Source: Lederbergia citri
GTDB lineage: Bacteria; Bacillota; Bacilli; Bacillales; Bacillaceae_C
Direction of reading: 5' to 3'
NCBI RefSeq assembly: GCF_018343625.1
Contig: NZ_JAGYPG010000003.1
Location: forward strand, 251,102 to 315,101
DNA: 64,000 nucleotides
Both the position numbers and the translations under genes were made by a program. Below the pieces are notes generated by a model. It searched no databases and was not told where the DNA came from. It was given only the letters and a program-made list of their open reading frames with translations. Numbering within the stretch: position 1 is the stretch's first letter; each line of letters starts with the position of its first letter. Below, one piece after another: positions 59,250 through 64,000 of this stretch.

Positions 59250-60255
59250 TAAAAAAAGCAATCATTAATATAAAAAGCGGAAAAATAACTTGGAATGGGA
59301 GTTGTAAATAAAGAGGAACAATGTCTAATCCTTCTTCCATATGCTCTGTAACCTTACTCGCAATGGCTATAGAGAAAAACCATACCACAAAGCCAAACGG
59401 AAAAGCTAATTGTGAAGGTTTTTCAATTTTAAATAAATCTGCCGTTCCGATAAGGGCTGCGTAAACGTAAATACTAATTTTAAAAAAGCCTAAAATAACT
59501 AGGGCGAGCATAAAAAATATATCAAGCCGTTCCAGAAAACCCAAATTAATAGTCTGTATCGTTGAAAGAAGAGGGAATAGCGAACGCGAAACTCCATCCA
59601 CACCGAGGACAGTGATATTTACAGCCATGACAATGGCTAAATTAATCCCGGCTAATCCTAAGGCAAGGATGCCCGTAATTCTAGCCTTTTTGGAATTATT
59701 TAAATAAGGAAGAACCATTGAAAATGCAAATATCTCTCCAAATGGAAAAAAGATGACCTGTGTAAATGACACTTTTAAAATAGGAAAAAATCCGTATTCT
59801 AAAAAAGGTCTCAATTTATCTAATTCAATCAAATTGGAAGACATAACTAAAATAAATCCACTAATGGCAAGAAAGTAAATAAGAACAGAAAATATTTCTC
59901 CGCTTCTCGCCAACACTTCAATTCCTTTACGTAAACTATAAGCCACAACAAGGATCAGTAATAGGTTATTAACAGAGAGTGGGGTTTCGCGATAACCGAC
60001 TACTGCCAACATTTCACCGAAATCTCTCAACACCCTTGAAGCCAAATACAAAAAAAATATGATATAAATAAAAGCTACAATCCGTCCAAAAAATGTACCA
60101 ATAATTTTTTGGACGTAAGTGGTTGGTAATATATTAGGATAATATAAATAAAGACGATGATAGATTAAAAAAATGAAAACTCCGCCAATCGTGGCTAATA
60201 AAATTGAAATCCAAGCATCTTGTTTCGCATCTATTGCAAGGGGAACGAGCAAAGC
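59230..60255 (-). pseudogene. GerB-family germination permease, 5'-truncated by deletion
   Basis: From LLVPLAIDAKQDAWISILLATIGG onward this is a GerAB/GerKB-type APC-superfamily permease with about nine remaining helices, ending normally. The ~20 residues that should precede it (start and most of helix 1) are missing. In their place the frame runs back into out-of-frame sequence of a DUF3231 gene, giving a nonsense N-terminus and no proper start. It is transcribed opposite to gerA-gerC. A functional B subunit is unlikely, unless an internal start makes a shortened protein. Confidence 0.8.
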
Positions 60256-61025
60256 GCTTCTTGTGATTGAGTTACAGTTTGACTCCATGAAACGGGCGTA
60301 GCAATATTGCTTTCTGAAAGAAACTTCCAAAAAACAGCTTCGTGGTGTTTGGCAATTTCGGCACCTCTTACCATAAATTTACGAACTGCTTTTGACTCGG
60401 AAATTTGGGAAAAGCCTGTCAACAATGCTGCTCCAATTGAGTTTCGAAATAAATTTAAATATAAAAATGAGATTTCAGTACTTGTCAAAGGTCGTTGCTC
60501 TCCCATCCATCCTGCTAAAAAGTGTTTCTTTTCAACGAATTCGGTAATGCTTGGATAAGCGATATAAGGGGAACGAATGAATAAACCTTTTTCAAGCAAG
60601 GTTTCCGCTGAGCGATTAAATAATTCAGCAGAATTATGTAAACAAGATGTATAATGTTCACGTATATCACGTCGTGCTGATACTGAAACTGTTGAGCTAT
60701 ATGCCCCCATTGAAACTATCCCTAAATTTGCCACATATTGAAGTATCATTTCATCACTAAAAATTCGTGGAGCGTTTACATTTACATCATGTTCTGAAAA
60801 GCCTACCGGTATGGGGAGCTCCTCCATTTTATATAGATTCCTTCGAAAATTAACATTGCTTTTTGCATTCTCTAGAGCAAATTTTACGCATTCTTTTATG
60901 TCAGGGTCGTCTACATGCTCCAAAAAGTAAGAGGTAACACAAACGACTAATGTATCTTCTAAGTAAGACATAAATAAATTAGATAATTCACTTGCGGTCA
61001 ATTTTATATGATCGTGACTGGTCAT
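60231..61025 (-). pseudogene. DUF3231 family protein, 3'-truncated
   Basis: The 264-residue frame has one complete helical-bundle DUF3231 half (residues ~5-160, ferritin-like pattern with LYKMEELPIPVGF and YVANLGIVSMGAYSSTVSVSARRD) and most of a second half. It ends abruptly in ...TPVSWSQTVTQSQEA plus six foreign residues where it runs into gerB sequence. Full-length members carry two complete halves of about 165 residues each, from memory. ATG 61025 is preceded by GGAGG. The truncated protein may still be made. Confidence 0.75.
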
Positions 61026-61326
61026 GAAATGCCTCCATTTCTTATCGTTTCTAATAGTATTTCCATTAATGGAAAACTTATTATTATGTTTCCTTTAGTG
61101 GAGGTCTCTTATGAAAGAAAAAAATCCTTTAACATTTGCGTAAATTGTATCGCTTGGGGCAACATTTTAGGAAAATATTAAAACATAATGGGTTTACGGA
61201 ACATATAGAGAAATTGAAGAAGAATTAATGATTATTGAGGCGGTTTTCAAGACAACAAAATCCTGCTGTGCACATTTTCTATTGATTCTTTAGGAGGGGA
61301 ATCCCCTCCAATTTTAGATAATAGCT
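61026..61326. other. Gene-free gap with a possible gene remnant
   Basis: On the plus strand GGAGG at 61100-61104 precedes ATG 61111, but the frame stops after 10 codons (MKEKNPLTFA). A helix-like frame continues one phase over (RKLYRLGQHFRKILKHNGF...), suggesting a decayed small gene. A 7-bp GC hairpin, GGAGGGG/CCCCTCC (61293-61309), lies beyond the end of the MBL gene. Confidence 0.3.
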
Positions 61327-62184
61327 TTAATGTTTTCGTTTATCCACATACTTCCCATAATCCGGAATGGCGATTTGTTCAAAGTTTTGTACCAATTTTT
61401 GCAAACTATCAGTCAGCGTTTCACCCGAAATTGGCACACCATGTCCTGTAATGGCCACACTTGGTTTTAAGGCTTCTAATTTTTTTACAGATTCCCACGC
61501 TGCTTGCCAATCAGTTGTTAAGTATCTTGGAGGTCCATTTATTTCTAGTTCCTGTGTGAATACTTTATAAAGAAAATCTTGTTTAACTGTAACGAATGCA
61601 TCTCCAGCAATCAATGCCCGGTCTTTTTCCCTAAAAAAGGAAACATGCCCTGGTGCGTGTCCGGGTGTATGGATCCAACGTAAATCCGGCATATGAGGAA
61701 CACTACCGTCAGAAGGAAGAGTTTCTACATGATTACCTAAGTTTATAGGTTCATTAGGAAACATAGGTGACATTTTGGCAACCATTCCCCCTTCAACGGA
61801 CGCATCAGGGTTCGGATAACTCTCTTTCCCAGTTAAATATGGAATTTCAAGTTCATGAGCATATACGGGAACTTGCCATTCCTTAACTAATTCAATCACT
61901 GCGCCTACATGATCAAAATGACCGTGAGTTAAAATAATGGCTTTCGGTCGACTATTCCTACCAAATCGATCTTCAATAACATCCATAATTTCGTTAGCAG
62001 AGTGAGGCATACCTGCGTCAACTAGGACAAAATCATTATTCTTCGGGTTGCCAACTAAAACAATGTTAACAATTTGAATAGTATAGCAATATAAATCTGG
62101 CAACACCTCTATTCCTAGTCCATTTCCAATCGATGTAGCTGGAATAAATTTGTAATCATTTCCATAGGAAATATCTTTATCCAT
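61327..62184 (-). CDS. MBL-fold metallo-hydrolase
   Basis: A 285-residue metallo-beta-lactamase-fold hydrolase. The metal motif THGHFDH is at residues 86-92 (His87, His89, Asp91, His92). Further ligands lie in HTPGHAPGHVSFF, ALIAGDAFVT (Asp) and AITGHGVPISG (His). The pattern is that of glyoxalase II/lactonase-like hydrolases; the exact substrate is unknown. It is cytoplasmic. GAGGTG stands 6 nt before the ATG. Single gene. Confidence 0.88.
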   Translation of the reverse strand: MDKDISYGNDYKFIPATSIGNGLGIEVLPDLYCYTIQIVNIVLVGNPKNNDFVLVDAGMPHSANEIMDVIEDRFGRNSRPKAIILTHGHFDHVGAVIELVKEWQVPVYAHELEIPYLTGKESYPNPDASVEGGMVAKMSPMFPNEPINLGNHVETLPSDGSVPHMPDLRWIHTPGHAPGHVSFFREKDRALIAGDAFVTVKQDFLYKVFTQELEINGPPRYLTTDWQAAWESVKKLEALKPSVAITGHGVPISGETLTDSLQKLVQNFEQIAIPDYGKYVDKRKH

Positions 62185-62476
62185 TTTAACACCTCTTTTT
62201 TAACGCAATTTTTTACAACCAAGTTTATTCTTTCCAAGTAGATAACATCTATGAAAGATTTGCTTAAAGAAATGAAAACCCAAACCTTAATTCATGCTGA
62301 CTTAATAGCACCTTTTTTATCATAAAACATGGATAGTTCGATATCTCTATAATCACTCAACATGGCAAAAAATAGCGAAAACATAGGTGATACAATAGAA
62401 TTTATATACCACCACAACATATTCCTAAACTGAAGGAATACTTCGAATGAATAAAAGATAAGTAAACATAATGATA
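62185..62476. other. Gene-free gap with a short hydrophobic frame
   Basis: On the minus strand a 62-codon frame (TTG at 62480 to 62292) encodes a hydrophobic stretch (MLWWYINSIVSPMFSLFFAMLSDY), but it lacks a ribosome site and overlaps the end of the DUF421 gene. It could be a remnant of a membrane protein. Nothing else is seen. Confidence 0.25.
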
Positions 62477-63166
62477 TCAACCATTACAATCCTTATATGT
62501 TTTAATATAAAAGCTATTTGTAGGAGACCATTCAGCTACAAATATTTCGGTTATAATAGGATACCCTTCTTTTTGAAGTGCATCTTTGAGCCATTTAGAC
62601 GACTTGCCTGCGTACTGCAGGTTTTCTTTTTTTATCTTGCCTTCGTCGACTAGTAAAATGGAAGGAGCTTCGTCAGCAACTTCAATATTTAGAGTTTCAG
62701 CGGCAGGGGGCTCAGTTTTAGAATGTTTCTTAATACTGATAGTTCCTCCGGGTTCTAAATATAAATCCCGAACTTCACTTAAAGAAAATACACCTTGTTC
62801 ACGCAGCATGGATCTAAGCTGTTCCATCTCAATATGATTTTTCTTCATCACCTTCATATCTAAATTGCCATCCTGAACGATAATGGATGGTTCTCCCTTA
62901 AGAATTTTTCTGATTGGCCTACTTTTTACTGCGAGAATTTCAACGATATAAATGAGTATCCCCCAAACAGTAACGCCAAAAAGCATTTGAAATACGGAAA
63001 TTTTTTCATCATACAAACTTTCTTCCAGTAGAGCCCCTAAAATTAAGGCATATACAAAGTCAAAGGGAGTAAATTGTCCCATTTCCTTTTTTCCAAGAAG
63101 TCTGGTTACTATAAGTAAAGCCAGTAGACCAAGCACAAGTTTTACTACCGTGTCTAAATAGAGCAT
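62477..63166 (-). CDS. DUF421/YetF family membrane protein
   Basis: A 229-residue protein of the YetF/YdfR/YrbG type. Three N-terminal helices (~5-80, with GKKEMGQFTPFDFVYALILGALLEESLYD) are followed by a soluble domain containing ILKGEPSIIVQDGNLDMKVMKKNHIEMEQLRSMLREQGVFSLSEVRDLYLEPGGTISIKK. The C-terminus (LKDALQKEGYPIITEIFVAEWSPTNSFYI) completes it. Function is not established; YetF/YdfR relatives are spore-membrane proteins in some reports. ATG 63166 has AAGGAGGA at proper distance; ATG 63172 is too close to it. Confidence 0.85.
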   Translation of the reverse strand: MLYLDTVVKLVLGLLALLIVTRLLGKKEMGQFTPFDFVYALILGALLEESLYDEKISVFQMLFGVTVWGILIYIVEILAVKSRPIRKILKGEPSIIVQDGNLDMKVMKKNHIEMEQLRSMLREQGVFSLSEVRDLYLEPGGTISIKKHSKTEPPAAETLNIEVADEAPSILLVDEGKIKKENLQYAGKSSKWLKDALQKEGYPIITEIFVAEWSPTNSFYIKTYKDCNG

Positions 63167-63570
63167 CCGCATTCCTCCTTGTGCTTTGTATACCCGATTA
63201 TCGGTAAATTAAGTAATGATAGACTCATTGACTTTGTTGCGCTTAATGATGGGTGATTGGTAACATATCACTTTTTATTAAAAACACGTTACGAAAGTAA
63301 CGGAACCTTATTCTTAGGGATAGAAAATAGCGCTTTTATTGTAGAAATGAATCATATTTTATCTTCATTCATTATGTTAAACTCTTAAACGATGGATTCA
63401 GAATACTTTGAAAAAAGGCAGTCATTTTTATTTTATAGAACTCTAATCTTATCTGGAAAGGAGTCGATCTAATGTAAAAGAATTTTTTTGAAGTTTATTT
63501 CAAAATTTTACTATCATTTATTCGTCCTTATCTTATGGTAAAGAAAAAGCAATATAAGGAGGAACTCTAT
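63167..63570. other. Gene-free leader region before the glycosidase gene
   Basis: It contains a GAAA-capped hairpin CGTTAC/GTAACG (about 63284-63299). It also has a ribosome site (AAAGGAG) followed at 63472 by ATG directly abutting TAA, a start-stop unit about 100 nt before the next gene. No coding gene is seen. Confidence 0.4.
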
Positions 63571-64000
63571 ATGGGAAAGACGAAAAAAATTTCTAAATTT
63601 ATAATGATGGCAATCATAACTGTTTTATTCGTTATGCTTTTTTCTGTAAAAGCGTTAAACAAACCTGTACAAGCAAGAGAGAGCCAATTCACAAACAAGG
63701 GATCAGGCCCGCTATATTATAATACTTACGATTGGCAGGACTCACATAATAGCTTTTTTCCAGAAAGTAGAATGAAGCCAACAATAGATTGGCTTGCAGA
63801 AAACTATTTGCCGTTTGGCTTTGAGTATTTCACTTATGATGGTTGGATCAATGGTGGGACAAGGCATACAGAACATGGTTATGTTACAACGCATAATGAT
63901 TCATGGGAACATGATATTGGTTACTGGGCTGATTATGCTCATTCTAAAGGTCTTAAGTTTGGTGTGTACTATGCTCCGTTCTGGCTGCTTAAATCCATTG
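63571..64000 (+). CDS. Secreted alpha-galactosidase-like glycoside hydrolase (partial)
   Basis: The first 143 codons are in the window. A signal peptide (residues ~1-31, cut after VQA) is followed by a TIM-barrel start resembling GH27/GH36 clan-D enzymes: YYNTYDWQDSHNSFFPES, FEYFTYDGWINGGTR, and WADYAHSKGLKFGVYYAPFW. The last is the strand that carries substrate-binding residues in alpha-galactosidases. The catalytic aspartates lie beyond the window edge, so family assignment is provisional. AAGGAGGAA precedes the ATG. Confidence 0.65.
   Translation, partial: MGKTKKISKFIMMAIITVLFVMLFSVKALNKPVQARESQFTNKGSGPLYYNTYDWQDSHNSFFPESRMKPTIDWLAENYLPFGFEYFTYDGWINGGTRHTEHGYVTTHNDSWEHDIGYWADYAHSKGLKFGVYYAPFWLLKSI

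Overview
The window is AT-rich, low-GC Gram-positive DNA from a spore-forming Bacillaceae (Bacillus sensu lato). Evidence for this is the GerA/GerC/GerB germination genes, an exosporium-protein-C-like gene, a BceRS-BceAB-type peptide-antibiotic module, close relatives of YclJ/YclK and of the small alarmone synthetase YwaC, strong AGGAGG-type ribosome sites, and frequent TTG/GTG starts. No replication origin, rRNA, CRISPR array or phage block is visible. I could not assign a species.

Layout. 1-14.9 kb is an accessory patchwork: an S51-type peptidase, a CPBP protease inside a 190-bp duplication, two APH-type kinases, two MFS transporters, a ThuA-like protein, an exosporium-like protein, and two parallel modules in which a PadR repressor is cotranscribed with small membrane proteins (3.5-5.1 kb and 11.8-13.6 kb), followed by an EamA transporter and an alkyltransferase-like DNA repair protein. 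15.1-22.0 kb carries a Bce-type two-component system with an ABC transporter whose permease is frameshifted, then a NatAB/YhaQP-like ABC exporter. 22.3-28.7 kb has a lipoprotein behind an ECF-sigma-like promoter, then a segment bounded on the left by a 40-bp 3' fragment of tRNA-Pro and on the right by the intact tRNA-Pro. It holds a VOC protein, an IS110-family transposase with a structured non-coding tail, an SDR/TetR pair and an NTF2-like protein. 28.7-39 kb holds a small alarmone synthetase, a YtrA/B-like ABC operon, an SDR, a lipoprotein Cu/Zn superoxide dismutase, an intact IS150-group IS3 element that landed in the loop of a terminator, an AIM24-like protein, a DUF2089 cluster and a NERD protein.

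39.3-41.5 kb is a polar amino-acid ABC importer. 41.7-48.6 kb is a sugar-catabolic locus: a divergent GntR/UTRA regulator, a BadF/BcrA-type sugar kinase and a GH4 6-phospho-glycosidase (with operator and cre-like sites in front), then an aldo/keto reductase, a TIM-barrel isomerase/epimerase and a Gfo/Idh/MocA dehydrogenase. 48.7-56.2 kb has a MATE exporter, a VanZ-like protein and an envelope-quality-control cluster: an HtrA-like protease, YclJ/YclK, a membrane-anchored PrsA-like foldase and a secreted protein built from six 28-residue repeats. The protease and foldase promoters share a four-fold, 11-bp-period hexamer array placed exactly 9 nt before the -10 box. 56.3-61.0 kb holds gerA-gerC facing a gerB that has been fused by deletion to a DUF3231 gene. 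The end has an MBL-fold hydrolase, a YetF/DUF421 membrane protein and the start of a secreted alpha-galactosidase-like protein.

Several genes are decaying: a GntR remnant, the BceB-like permease, a nonsense-split small protein, gerB and the DUF3231 gene. Three copies or fragments of one dispersed intergenic repeat are present, one of which supplies the stop codon of the BceS-like kinase.
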